A program made the translations under genes and the position numbers. A stretch of 64,000 bases of DNA from an uncultured Sphingomonadaceae bacterium (lineage in GTDB: Bacteria > Pseudomonadota > Alphaproteobacteria > Sphingomonadales > Sphingomonadaceae), in assembly GCA_947488625.1 (NCBI GenBank), contig CANKZR010000002.1, positions 124,001-188,000 on the forward strand, read 5' to 3'. Shown piece after piece: positions 7,442-16,273 of this stretch. The notes below the pieces were generated by a model. That model was given only the letters and a program-made list of their open reading frames with translations, had not been told where the DNA came from and searched no databases. Positions within the stretch are counted from its first letter, which is position 1, and each line of letters opens with the position of its first letter.

Positions 7442-10400
7442 TTACTCGGCAGGCTGAGCCTCCGGGTTTGAGGAGTTTTCGTCGCCGGGTTTGTAGGTCA
7501 GCAGCTTCTCGCGGAGCCACGGTCCGAGTTTCTTTTCCAGCCCGTCGGCAAGGCTGAACCCTGCAGGGACGATCAACAGGGTCAGTGCGGTTGAGAGAAT
7601 GAGCCCGCCGATCACGACCGTGCCCATCGGTGCCCGAAACGCCCCGTCGCCGCTGAGCGAAAGCGCAGTGGGCACCATGCCCGCCGTCATCGCGACCGTG
7701 GTCATGACGATCGGCTGCGCACGCTTGTGCCCTGCTTCGAGAATGGCCGCCAGCTTGGCCTTGCCAGCCTCCATCTCCTCGATCGTGAAGTCGATCAGCA
7801 GGATGGAGTTCTTCGCCACGATGCCAAGCAGCATCAGCATGCCGATGAACACCGGCAGGGAGATCGGATCGGGCATGCCGTTCCTGAGGTAACCTGAAAT
7901 ATAGAGCGCGATCAGGCCGCCGAGCGGAGCCAGAAGCAGCGAAGTCATGTTGACCAGCGGCGAAACCACACGGCGATAAAGCAGTACCAGTACGGAGAAC
8001 ACCAGCAGAAGCCCGGTAATCACGGCCGTGACGAAATCGTTTATCAGGTCGGCCTGCCATTCGTCGGCCCCCACGGGTTTGTTGGCGACGCCTGTCGGCA
8101 GGTTTGAAAGGACGGGAAGATTGTTGATCGCACTCAGCACGTCTCCGCGCGCGATGCCGGGCGCCACGTCCACGCCCACGAATACGCGGCGTTCCTGGTT
8201 GTAGCGCTGGATGGAGGTCGGCCCCATGCCCAGCGAGATATCGGCCACGCGGCTGAGGGGAACCGACCCCCCGGTCGCGGTGGGAACAGGCAGGTTCTCA
8301 ATGGTGGAAAGGCTGCGGCGGTCGCTTTCCGCAAGACGCACGCGGATCGGTATCTGCCTGTCGGAAAGCGAGAACTTGGCCGCGTTCTGATCGATGTCAC
8401 CCAGCGTTGCGATGCGGATGGCCTGGCTCAATGCACTGGTGCTGACGCCCAGGCTGGCGGCCAGGTCCTCCCGCGGTTCGATAAGCAGTTCGGGGCGTTG
8501 CAGATCGTAATCGATGCGCGGTGCCACGGCACCTTCCACCGTTTCCATCTGCTCCACCAGCGTGCCGGCCGTTTCGTAAAGCAGGTCCGGATTCGAACCC
8601 GCCAGCATGATGGAGATGGCGCGACCGGTGCCGCCGCCACCCTGACGGTTCATGAAGTTCACGCGGGCATCGGGAATGTTCTGCAATACGGGTGTCAATT
8701 CCCGTTCGAAATCGATGCTGGTGCGCTCGCGATCTTCGCGCAGCACCAGGCTGATGCGGCCTGATCCTTCGTTCGCGGTGCCCAGTGCCAGAGCCACTTC
8801 CTGTTCTTCGCTCAGCCGGGCTGCCACCTCGTCAACCACGGCTTCGGTCTGGGCCAGCGTTGTGCCGGGCACCATGGAAATGCTCACGCGGCTGAAATCG
8901 CTGTCGCCATCGGGGAAGAACTGGGTCGGCAGTCTTTCGGCGATGACGACGGTCAGCATCAGGGCGACGATGCCGACCAGCATCATCCACACGCGATGAT
9001 CGAGGAAGCGCGCAGCCATGAAACGGGCGCGTTTCGAGAAATGGGTTGCCCAGCCGGTGAAGAAGCCGAGCACGAGACCAAGGATCATGTTGATGAGACC
9101 GCCAATAAGATAAGCTGGCACAAGCAACAGAAGAAGTTCGGTCGACGAGGGAAGCACCGGGTCCCGGGCGGCTTGCTCCGCGATGGCAGGCGCTGTCTGC
9201 TCACCGCCACCAAAGATGGACCCGATCGCGTCGATAATTAAAGGCAGTACAAATAGCAGGAAGATATAGCCCGATATCAAGGCCAGCGGGTGATAGAACC
9301 AACGCGTTCCTACCTTGCCGGTCTTTTTGCGGAGTGCGGTGAACGCCGTGGTATCCAGCGACCAGCGAAGGACACGCATATAGCGATCCATGACCGGACC
9401 TTCGCCATGGGATGCCTGCCCCTTGGCCTTGAGGAAGTAAGCGGCGACCATCGGCGTGATGAGACGCGCCACGGCAAGGCTCATCAGGACGGATGCGACC
9501 ACCGTGCCCCCGAAATTCTTGAAGAACTCGCCAGAAATGCCGGGCATCATTGCCACCGGCAGGAATACTGCGACGATACAGAAGGTGGTGGCCACCACGG
9601 GGAGGCCGATCTCGTCGGCGGCATCGATACTGGCCTGGTAGGCGCTTTTGCCCATGCGCATGTGCCGCACGATGTTCTCGATCTCGACGATGGCGTCATC
9701 GACAAGCACACCCGCGACCAGCCCCAGCGCCAGCAGCGACATGGTGTTCAGGGTAAAGCCGAGCAAATCCATGAAGTAGAACGTCGGGACGGCCGACAGT
9801 GGAATGGCCAACGCAGCAATGATGGTCGCGCGCCAGTCACGCAGGAACAGGAAGACGACGACCACGGCCAGCAAGGCACCTTCGACCAGCAACGCCATCG
9901 AGCTTTCGTACTGGTTCTTGGTGTAATCGACCTCGGTAAAGAGGCGTGTGAAGCTGATGCCGGGGTTCGCTTCCTCGATCTCTTGCAACACCTCGACCGA
10001 ATCATCGTAGACGCTGACATCCGATTCACCGCGTGCGCGGGTTATGGAGAAGGTGATGATCTGCTTGCCATCCACCTTCGCGATACTGCGAACCTCGCCG
10101 TAGGAATCCTGCACGCGAGCGATATCGGAAAGCTTGATGGAACGACCGCCTCCCAGTGCAATCTGGGTCTGCGACAGGGCGTAGGCACTTTCGGCGTTGC
10201 CCAGCACGCGAACCGACTGGCGCGAGCCGGCGATCTCGGCCTGGCCACCTGCGGCATTGATGTTGAGCTGGCGTAGCGTGCTGTTGACCTGGCTGGCCGT
10301 TACGCCAAGTGACTGCATCCGGCCCGGATCCAGGATAACCAGGATCTCGCGATCCACCCCGCCGCTGCGGCTGACATCGGCCAGCCCTTCAACGGTAAGC

Positions 10401-10903
10401 AATTCCTTGGTCACGGTATCGTCGACGAACCAGCTCAACTGCTCCAGCGTCATATCCTCGGCGGAGACGCCGAAGGAGACGATGGGTTGGGAACTGGTTG
10501 CCTGCTTGAAAACGCGCGGTTCCAGGATGCCGTCGGGCAGTTCGCCGCGGATATTGTCGATCTCGCTTTTCACCTCGTTGGTGGCTTCGGCGATATCGGT
10601 GCCGATGGCGAATTCGATAACCGTTTGCGAATTGCCTTCCGATGCGGTGGAGCGGATTGTTTCCACCCCGTCGAGCGTCTGGACCGCAGCCTCCACTCGC
10701 TGGGTGATCTGATTTTCAACCTCTGGCGGGGCCGCGCCTGGCTGCGAGATGGAAATGATGACGACCGGAAATTCGATATCCGGTTCTTCCTGCACTTCCA
10801 TGTCCTGGAACGCCAGAATGCCCGCCAGCATCAGGCCAACGAAGGCAAGGATGGGTACGATCGGATTGCGGATCGACCATGCAGAGATCTGATTGAGGTT
10901 CAT
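7442..10903 (-). CDS. RND-type efflux permease (AcrB/MMPL superfamily), inner membrane
   Basis: Proton-driven tripartite efflux pump subunit of the HAE1/AcrB type, 1153 residues. The N-terminus (MNLNQISAWSIRNPIVPILA) leads into TM1 and the first porter loop (QITQRVEAAVQTLDGVETI). The GxxxDDAIVEIENI motif in TM4, with the DD essential for proton relay, is present, as is the second-half MLLGIVAKNSILLIDF. It is about 110 residues longer than typical: between RYMRVLRWSL and DHRVWMMLVG (about 9005-9360) there is an insert with two extra hydrophobic segments and a charged linker. The upstream adaptor gene is 19 bases away. Substrate unknown. Confidence 0.93.
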   Translation of the reverse strand: MNLNQISAWSIRNPIVPILAFVGLMLAGILAFQDMEVQEEPDIEFPVVIISISQPGAAPPEVENQITQRVEAAVQTLDGVETIRSTASEGNSQTVIEFAIGTDIAEATNEVKSEIDNIRGELPDGILEPRVFKQATSSQPIVSFGVSAEDMTLEQLSWFVDDTVTKELLTVEGLADVSRSGGVDREILVILDPGRMQSLGVTASQVNSTLRQLNINAAGGQAEIAGSRQSVRVLGNAESAYALSQTQIALGGGRSIKLSDIARVQDSYGEVRSIAKVDGKQIITFSITRARGESDVSVYDDSVEVLQEIEEANPGISFTRLFTEVDYTKNQYESSMALLVEGALLAVVVVFLFLRDWRATIIAALAIPLSAVPTFYFMDLLGFTLNTMSLLALGLVAGVLVDDAIVEIENIVRHMRMGKSAYQASIDAADEIGLPVVATTFCIVAVFLPVAMMPGISGEFFKNFGGTVVASVLMSLAVARLITPMVAAYFLKAKGQASHGEGPVMDRYMRVLRWSLDTTAFTALRKKTGKVGTRWFYHPLALISGYIFLLFVLPLIIDAIGSIFGGGEQTAPAIAEQAARDPVLPSSTELLLLLVPAYLIGGLINMILGLVLGFFTGWATHFSKRARFMAARFLDHRVWMMLVGIVALMLTVVIAERLPTQFFPDGDSDFSRVSISMVPGTTLAQTEAVVDEVAARLSEEQEVALALGTANEGSGRISLVLREDRERTSIDFERELTPVLQNIPDARVNFMNRQGGGGTGRAISIMLAGSNPDLLYETAGTLVEQMETVEGAVAPRIDYDLQRPELLIEPREDLAASLGVSTSALSQAIRIATLGDIDQNAAKFSLSDRQIPIRVRLAESDRRSLSTIENLPVPTATGGSVPLSRVADISLGMGPTSIQRYNQERRVFVGVDVAPGIARGDVLSAINNLPVLSNLPTGVANKPVGADEWQADLINDFVTAVITGLLLVFSVLVLLYRRVVSPLVNMTSLLLAPLGGLIALYISGYLRNGMPDPISLPVFIGMLMLLGIVAKNSILLIDFTIEEMEAGKAKLAAILEAGHKRAQPIVMTTVAMTAGMVPTALSLSGDGAFRAPMGTVVIGGLILSTALTLLIVPAGFSLADGLEKKLGPWLREKLLTYKPGDENSSNPEAQPAE

Positions 10904-10922
10904 ATTAGCGGGCCAGTTGTGC

Positions 10923-12107
10923 CTATTCGGTTACGGGGCGAACGGCCTCGCCCTCGGTCAGGAAGCCCCCGGCACGCAACACGACCCGCTCGTTTCCAGT
11001 CAGGCCCGAAGCCACCACGATGCCTTCGTCGCTGATCATGCCCACTTCGATCGGCCGGCGAACCACGGTGTCGTTCTCGTCCACGATATAGACGTAACTA
11101 CCCGCTTCGTCCGACAGGATGGCGCTTTCGGGAAGGCGCGGAGCAACCACGGTTTCGCTCGCCAGTTCGATGCTGGCAAAGCCGCCAGGTCGCAACGCGG
11201 GATCGTAGCTGAGCGCACAGCGGGCGGTGCCCTGCCGGGTCTGCTCGTCGACCACGGGCGATTTCTGCCATACCGTGCAGGAGAATTGTTCTTCACCACC
11301 AACAGGGGTGACCGTTCCGACTGCGCCGACATCGACCGAATTGAGCTCGGCCTCGCCGATGCGGGCAAGCAGCTCCATCTCGCCGCCCCGGGCGATGGTG
11401 AACAGTGCCCCGGAACCGGGGCTGACGACCTGGCCGGGCTCTACATTGCGCGTCAGTACAAGGCCCGCTGCGGGGGCAACGATATTGAGCTGCGCATTGC
11501 GGGCGCGTCGCTCGCCCAACTGGGCGCGCGCGACGGAAACCCGCGCGACCGCAGCGTCGCGGGTGGCGGTGAGCCGGTCAATATCCGCCTGGCTGATGAA
11601 GCCGCGTTCGACCAGTTGCAGCGCGCGATCGAGATTGGCTTGCGCAAGGTCCGCATCGGCCTGCGCCACGTCGATCTGCGCGGCTTGGGCAGATTCCTGC
11701 TGACTTTGGACAGAGCGATCGATTACCGCCAGGACCTGGCCTTGGCGAACCCAGTCACCGGCATCGACCGGCACGGAGACCACGCGCCCGCCCTCACCGA
11801 CTGCCCCGACGGGAATCTCACGCCGTGCGGCCAATGTGCCCGTCGCGTTGATGGCACCCTGCAGCGTTCCGGCACCCGGTGCGAGCACGGTGACAGCTGG
11901 CACGGTTGCGTTCTCGCCGGGCGCGAATGCCACTTCATCGTCGCCACCGGCCAGCATCAGCGCAGCAATCAGCGCGCCCGCCAGCAGTATGGCCAGCACG
12001 ATCCACATGCGCTTGCGCCGCTGGCGTTTTTCCTCCGCCATGGGCTCGTCGTCCAGAATGATACGATCTTCGGTATCTGCCGGATCGACTCGGGTTTCGT
12101 AATTCAT
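10923..12107 (-). CDS. RND efflux periplasmic adaptor subunit (membrane fusion protein)
   Basis: A 394-residue adaptor linking the RND permease to an outer-membrane channel. A short charged N-terminus is followed by one transmembrane anchor (MWIVLAILLAGALIAALML), a lipoyl/barrel-sandwich hybrid domain (GTLAARREIPVGAVGEGGRV), a helical hairpin (QAAQIDVAQADADLAQANL) and beta-barrel domains. The ATG at 12107 (MNYETRVDPADTED) is chosen; GAGG lies 10 bases upstream and the anchor is then correctly placed, whereas the extra 75 upstream codons have no domain support. No TolC-type gene is adjacent, so the outer-membrane channel must be supplied elsewhere. Confidence 0.9.
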   Translation of the reverse strand: MNYETRVDPADTEDRIILDDEPMAEEKRQRRKRMWIVLAILLAGALIAALMLAGGDDEVAFAPGENATVPAVTVLAPGAGTLQGAINATGTLAARREIPVGAVGEGGRVVSVPVDAGDWVRQGQVLAVIDRSVQSQQESAQAAQIDVAQADADLAQANLDRALQLVERGFISQADIDRLTATRDAAVARVSVARAQLGERRARNAQLNIVAPAAGLVLTRNVEPGQVVSPGSGALFTIARGGEMELLARIGEAELNSVDVGAVGTVTPVGGEEQFSCTVWQKSPVVDEQTRQGTARCALSYDPALRPGGFASIELASETVVAPRLPESAILSDEAGSYVYIVDENDTVVRRPIEVGMISDEGIVVASGLTGNERVVLRAGGFLTEGEAVRPVTE

Positions 12108-12281
12108 CGGCACCATGCCTCGTTTATGCGCGCGCGAATGCAATACCACGAGTGGCAGCCCTGCGCGACCGGCCCCTTTGGCCATCATCTCGCGCGCCAT
12201 AGCGCCATGTTGGTGCAGTGCGCAACGCGCCCCTCTGCCAAAGCGCAATAGTCTCCGATGAAACGTCTTGCGCGGGATGGC

Positions 12282-12313
12282 AAAAGGGGCGGAAAGCCTA
12301 AGCCTTCCGCCCC
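12282..12313 (-). terminator. Intrinsic terminator of the GlsB/YeaQ gene
   Basis: GGGGCGGAA (12286-12294) pairs with TTCCGCCCC (12305-12313). On the minus strand the stem is followed by TTTT (12282-12285). It lies about 60 bases beyond the leftward GlsB/YeaQ stop and so separates that gene from the efflux operon. Confidence 0.8.
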
Positions 12314-12372
12314 TTCGCGCGAATTGTATCAATTTGTCGTCTTATCCGTCCGACATCAGCCGGACCGGACTA

Positions 12373-12636
12373 TTAACGCACACGACCGCGCTGGATCAGG
12401 TTAACGATGCCGAGGAGAACCACTGCACCCACCAGGCTCATCAAGAGGCCGGGGATACTGAATTCGGTAAGCGTGGCACCTACGCCGATCAGTGAGCCGA
12501 TGAAGCGGCCGATGAACGAACCGATTACGCCGACGACGATGTTCCAGAAAATGCCCATCGAGGCATTACGGCCCATGATCATGCTGGCAATCCAGCCGAT
12601 AATGCCGCCTACGATAATCGCGATAATCCAACCCAT
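12373..12636 (-). CDS. GlsB/YeaQ/YmgE family stress-response membrane protein
   Basis: An 87-residue, almost wholly hydrophobic protein with three transmembrane segments and glycine-rich faces (MGWIIAIIVGGIIGWIASMI, then VVGVIGSFIGRFIGSLIG). These small inner-membrane proteins are called transglycosylase-associated and are often stress-induced; the molecular role is unknown. The ATG at 12636 follows GGAGGAATAAT. The 21 upstream codons of the longer frame are rejected because they precede this ribosome site. A dedicated terminator follows, so it is probably monocistronic. Confidence 0.88.
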   Translation of the reverse strand: MGWIIAIIVGGIIGWIASMIMGRNASMGIFWNIVVGVIGSFIGRFIGSLIGVGATLTEFSIPGLLMSLVGAVVLLGIVNLIQRGRVR

Positions 12637-12759
12637 ATTATTCCTCCTGCGAAATGCCCCCATTGGTGGAGGTTGCAGGAAAGGAAACGCCGGTTGCACC
12701 CTGATGTTCCGGCCTCGCCGCTCTGCGCTCTTAGAATGTTCGCATCTTGCTGAAAACGC

Positions 12760-13059
12760 TTAGTATTTCAGCTGTCGTTCGTAAAGATCGCGATAGTGCT
12801 GAATGCGGGTGACACGCAGCCCCTGCATGCCAGAACGATCGACGGCGCGCTGCCAGCCGGCAAATTCCTCCAGCGTCAGGTTATAGCGTTCCAGAACTTC
12901 ATCGATGGTCAGCAGGCCGCCATTCACAGCAGCGACGACCTCGGCCTTGCGACGCACGACCCAGCGCTTCGTGCTGGGCGACGGCAGGTCGTCGATCGTC
13001 AGCGGTTCCCCCAGGGGGCCGATCACTTGCGCCGGTCGGATTTTCTGGTTCTCTATCAT
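12760..13059 (-). CDS. sciP: CtrA inhibitor SciP (DUF1153)
   Basis: A 99-residue small DNA-binding regulator. In Caulobacter SciP binds CtrA-activated promoters and blocks CtrA-dependent RNA polymerase recruitment in G1 cells. Family signatures include VIGPLGEPLTIDDLPSP, then KRWVVRRKAEVVAAV and the helix-turn-helix region LTIDEVLERYNLTLEEFAGW. Length is near the family norm. The ATG overlaps the stop of the upstream unknown gene by ATGA (13056-13059), so expression is translationally coupled to it. A near-CtrA-box lies upstream of that gene at 13431-13445. Confidence 0.93.
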   Translation of the reverse strand: MIENQKIRPAQVIGPLGEPLTIDDLPSPSTKRWVVRRKAEVVAAVNGGLLTIDEVLERYNLTLEEFAGWQRAVDRSGMQGLRVTRIQHYRDLYERQLKY

Positions 13060-13394
13060 GTATTTCCTCGGGTGGCCGGTGTGTCGCGATCAGCGTGTGA
13101 TCCGTATTCTGCCGCGTGGCCTTTGCCATTGCCTAAATCATCAGGGTTAACATCCGGTTCGTCTTCATCGTGAAGCTGGCATTCGTGTTGCGAAGCCAGA
13201 TGCCGCGCGGAGTCGGCATCGAAACTGGCGAGAACGGACGAATCGCTTGCCGCCAGTTCGGCGCGCAATTCCCTGGCGGCAGTCAACCGGGCGACGAGGT
13301 CCGACCACTGCAGGTCGCGCAGGGCATTATCACGCAAATCGCCGGCGGCGGAATCGCGCGAGTCGGGCTGATGGGACAGTTTTCCTTCGAACAT
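13056..13394 (-). CDS. Hypothetical protein translationally coupled to sciP
   Basis: A 112-residue protein of no family I can name. It starts MFEGKLSHQPDSRD, contains a helical segment LQWSDLVARLTAARELRAEL, and ends in an acidic, His/Asp-rich, probably disordered tail. No signal peptide or membrane segment is present. The start at 13394 is the only Met between the region antisense to mnmA and the helical part; the Shine-Dalgarno is weak. It overlaps sciP by ATGA. I treat it as real because of the coupling and because its composition differs from the out-of-frame shadow upstream. Confidence 0.7.
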   Translation of the reverse strand: MFEGKLSHQPDSRDSAAGDLRDNALRDLQWSDLVARLTAARELRAELAASDSSVLASFDADSARHLASQHECQLHDEDEPDVNPDDLGNGKGHAAEYGSHADRDTPATRGNT

Positions 13395-13430
13395 GCCAAC
13401 AGTATCTAGGGGCCAAGCGTCAATATCAGG

Positions 13431-13445
13431 TAAATCGGTCTTTAA
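13431..13445. promoter_or_regulatory. Near-CtrA-box TAAA-N7-TTAA between the sciP operon and mnmA
   Basis: TAAA (13431-13434), seven bases and TTAA (13442-13445, continuing CC) match the CtrA consensus TTAA-N7-TTAAC with one mismatch. It lies 37 bases upstream of the leftward sciP-operon start and 67 bases before mnmA. The same pattern occurs at 48952 and 59224. Confidence 0.4.
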
Positions 13446-13511
13446 CCGAGACTTGAACGGTACATTCGGGGTTTTGCGTGGAGGCTTGCGTCGTGTATGC
13501 GAAGGGCCATC

Positions 13512-14678
13512 ATGTCCAGCATCGCCGACTTTCCCCTCTCGGTTAACGCCGAGCAGCTTTTCGACCTGCCGCGCCCGGCTTCCGAATGCCGCATCGTGGT
13601 GGCCATGTCGGGCGGCGTCGATTCCTCGGTCGTGGCGGCGCTTGCCGCGCGCAGCGGCGCGGAAGTGATGGGCATCACGCTGCAACTTTACGATTACGGC
13701 GCAGCCACCGGACGCAAGGGCGCGTGCTGCGCGGGCGACGACATCAATGATGCGCGCATGGTCGCAGACCGATTGGGCATCGCCCATTACGTCTTCGACC
13801 ACGAGAGCAGCTTTCGCGAGGACGTGGTGGAGACTTTTGCCGACGAATATCTTGCCGGACGCACGCCTATTCCCTGCATCCGCTGCAACATGGGTCCGAA
13901 ATTTACGGATCTTCTGCGCATGGCGAGGGAACTGGGCGCCGATTGCCTTGCCACCGGCCATTACGTGCGCCGGGTGGAAAGTGATGCAGGACCGGAACTG
14001 CACCGCGCGCTGGATCCCGCGCGAGACCAGTCGTATTTCCTCTACGCCACCACGGAAAAGCAGCTCGATTACCTGCGCTTCCCGCTGGGCGGTCTTCCCA
14101 AGACCGAAGTGCGCGCCATTGCCGAGGAATTCGGCCTGCGCGTAGCCAACAAGCCGGACAGCCAGGACATCTGCTTCGTGCCCGATGGCGATTACGCCAA
14201 GATTGTGAAATCCATGCGTCCCGAAGGCGGGCGCGCCGGCGACATCATACATGCCGAGACAGGCGACGTGCTGGGCCAGCACCCCGGCATCATCCATTAC
14301 ACGGTCGGCCAGCGGCGCGGGCTGGATATCGGTGGCCAGCCGGAACCGCTCTACGTTGTGGGCCTGAATGCCGAAGAGGCCGAAGTGATGGTCGGTCCCA
14401 AGCGCATGCTGGCAGTGCAGGCGGCAGAAGTGATCGAGACCAATCGCATCGGTCCGCTGCCCGAGGTGCCGCTGAAGGCCAAGGTGCGATCTCTGGCGCA
14501 GCCCGTGCCGATCACGCTGGAGGGCACGCTGGGCGATGGCGAAACGGTCATGATCCGGTTCGAATCGCCCGAATTCGGCGTCGCACCGGGGCAGGCCGCG
14601 GTCATCTATGCCGGAGAGCGCGTGGTTGGCGGCGGCTGGATCGAAGCGACACAGAAGGCCGAAGCGGCCCTAAGCTAG
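13512..14678 (+). CDS. mnmA: tRNA-specific 2-thiouridylase MnmA
   Basis: Installs the 2-thio group on U34 of tRNA-Lys, -Glu and -Gln, using ATP and sulfur relayed from a cysteine desulfurase. The 388-residue form begins at the ATG at 13512, which has AAGGG 7 bases upstream; an in-frame ATG at 13497 is also possible. The PP-loop MSGGVDSSV is at about residues 32-40. The two active cysteines are in PCIRCNMG (Cys125) and [13 protein letters not shown] (Cys221). The C-terminal beta-barrel with [10 protein letters not shown] is intact. It ends 12 bases from the convergent membrane-protein gene. Confidence 0.96.
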   Translation: MSSIADFPLSVNAEQLFDLPRPASECRIVVAMSGGVDSSVVAALAARSGAEVMGITLQLYDYGAATGRKGACCAGDDINDARMVADRLGIAHYVFDHESSFREDVVETFADEYLAGRTPIPCIRCNMGPKFTDLLRMARELGADCLATGHYVRRVESDAGPELHRALDPARDQSYFLYATTEKQLDYLRFPLGGLPKTEVRAIAEEFGLRVANKPDSQDICFVPDGDYAKIVKSMRPEGGRAGDIIHAETGDVLGQHPGIIHYTVGQRRGLDIGGQPEPLYVVGLNAEEAEVMVGPKRMLAVQAAEVIETNRIGPLPEVPLKAKVRSLAQPVPITLEGTLGDGETVMIRFESPEFGVAPGQAAVIYAGERVVGGGWIEATQKAEAALS

Positions 14679-14690
14679 CCGTCCCCTGCG

Positions 14691-15038
14691 TCAGCCGTCC
14701 CAGGCTTCCAGAACGCAGCCTTCGCCTTCGCGGAATGTCGCCGTGGTGCTTTCGACCAGCGGCACGCTGGCGGTAACGCTTTTCTCGTCCGCGTCCTCGC
14801 TGATCCACAATGCGCCCATCCCGGCCAGCAAGTCATCCTTGCAATGGCCGATGTCGCGTCCGCCGATATGGCGGCAGGAACAGGTGTATTTCGCGGCATA
14901 TCCCGTGCTCGCCTGCGAATAGCCGGCGATCTGCTCACCGTAGAACCATGCCACGCCGCCGCCGATCGCGGCCAGTACGACGAGAAGTTTCAGCCATGGG
15001 AGGCCGCGAACATCGCGCGCCTGTTTTGCGGTTGCCAT
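14691..15038 (-). CDS. Membrane-anchored cysteine-containing hypothetical protein
   Basis: A 115-residue protein with a short cytoplasmic N-terminus, one transmembrane helix (WLKLLVVLAAIGGGVAWFYG, about residues 14-33) and a presumed periplasmic domain. The domain has the cysteine pattern CxC-x10-C (TCSCRHIGGRDIGHCKDD) and a fourth Cys near the C-terminus, suggesting disulfides or metal binding. The ATG at 15038 is chosen; the 11 upstream codons lack support. It diverges from the serine hydrolase with only 32 bases between starts, hinting at shared control. I do not know a function for the family. Confidence 0.75.
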   Translation of the reverse strand: MATAKQARDVRGLPWLKLLVVLAAIGGGVAWFYGEQIAGYSQASTGYAAKYTCSCRHIGGRDIGHCKDDLLAGMGALWISEDADEKSVTASVPLVESTTATFREGEGCVLEAWDG

Positions 15039-15070
15039 TTGCCGGGTCCTGCAGGAAAGGGTGGGCGCCA

Positions 15071-16273
15071 ATGACGCTTCGCTCCCCCCCTAGCCGCCCA
15101 CCTGCCCGCTCGCCAAGTGCGTTTGCGGCCCTTTGTCCTGTGTCCGCCCGGTCTGTGCTGCGTTCGGTCGTATCCGGCCTCGGCGCCCTCGCGCTGCTCA
15201 CCGCCTGTTCGCAGGATGGCCCCCCACCCGAACCGCCGCTGCCGGAAGGTGCGCTGGAAGCGGTGGCAGACGAACCGGGCGTTCCGCGCGAAAGGCTGGC
15301 GCGCGCCGTAGACGAACTGTTCGCAGTCGGAAACGTGGGCGAAACCCACGCGGTCGTGGTGATGCACGCAGGCGAAGTGGTGGCGGAACGATACGGCGAG
15401 GGGTTCGCGCCTGAAATGCGGTTCACCGGCTGGTCGCTTTCCAAGAGCGTGACCGCCGTGCTGGCCGGAATGATGGTGGCCGACGGGCGCATGGCCCTGA
15501 ACGGCGCGGCGCCCGTGCCGCAATGGCAGCGTTCGGGCGATCCGCGCAGCGCGATCACCTTGCGCCACCTGTTACAGATGCGGTCTGGCCTGCGGCACCA
15601 GGAGGGCGGCGAACCTGCGTACGAATCAGACGACGTTCGAATGTTGTTTCTCGACGGGCGCGGTGACACGGCCGGCTGGGCCGAGGCGCAATCGCTGGAG
15701 TACGAGCCCGGTACGACGTTCGCCTATTCCAGCGCCACCACTGCCATACTCGGCGATATCCTGGCCGATACCATCGCTCCCGATGCCAGCGACGAGGCGC
15801 GGCAGCAAGCCATGCGCGAATTCGTTGAGGCAAGGCTCGCGGTACCTCTGGGCATGACAACGCTTGCGGGCGAATACGACGCCAGTGGCACGCTGCTGGG
15901 CGCCAGCAGCTTCTGGGCCAGCGCACGTGACTGGGCACGTTTCGGCGAATTCCTGCGCAACTACGGCTCTATCGCAGGTGCGCAGATCGTGCCGCGCGGA
16001 TGGATCGAATTCATGCGCAGCCCCAGCCCCGCCTCTCCCGATTACGGTGGCCACCTATGGCTTAATCGCCCTTCGGACGGACCGCGCAGCGTCCTGTTCG
16101 ATGGCGATCACGGCGACGACATCTTCGCCGCCGTTGGCCATCTGGGGCAGTATATCATCGTCGCGCCGGATCGGCGGCTGACTGTGGTGCGCCTTGGCTG
16201 GACGCAAGACGAAAACCGCGACCGATTGAAGCAGGAACTGGCCGATATCGTCGCGCTTTACCCCTCCAGGTAA
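15071..16273 (+). CDS. Lipoprotein serine hydrolase (beta-lactamase / class C fold)
   Basis: A 400-residue member of the serine beta-lactamase-like superfamily, similar to 6-aminohexanoate-dimer hydrolases and esterases. The N-terminus has a lipobox (GALALLTAC), implying lipidation and a periplasmic location. The catalytic SxxK is GWSLSKSV with Ser122 and Lys125; the second motif is FAYSSATTAILG (Tyr-x-Ser rather than Tyr-x-Asn), and HLGQY is the likely third element. The start follows GGAAAGGG. It overlaps the convergent PhzF gene by 16 bases at the 3' end. True substrate unknown. Confidence 0.88.
   Translation: MTLRSPPSRPPARSPSAFAALCPVSARSVLRSVVSGLGALALLTACSQDGPPPEPPLPEGALEAVADEPGVPRERLARAVDELFAVGNVGETHAVVVMHAGEVVAERYGEGFAPEMRFTGWSLSKSVTAVLAGMMVADGRMALNGAAPVPQWQRSGDPRSAITLRHLLQMRSGLRHQEGGEPAYESDDVRMLFLDGRGDTAGWAEAQSLEYEPGTTFAYSSATTAILGDILADTIAPDASDEARQQAMREFVEARLAVPLGMTTLAGEYDASGTLLGASSFWASARDWARFGEFLRNYGSIAGAQIVPRGWIEFMRSPSPASPDYGGHLWLNRPSDGPRSVLFDGDHGDDIFAAVGHLGQYIIVAPDRRLTVVRLGWTQDENRDRLKQELADIVALYPSR

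Noticed and set aside
9290-10276. A 328-codon plus-strand frame antisense to the RND permease
   Set aside because: Composition is typical of a shadow (His/Asp/Arg-rich) and there is no ribosome site or family match.
13395-14297. Upstream extension of the sciP-coupled gene across mnmA
   Set aside because: That part is antisense to mnmA and has shadow composition; only the 112-codon 3' part is kept.
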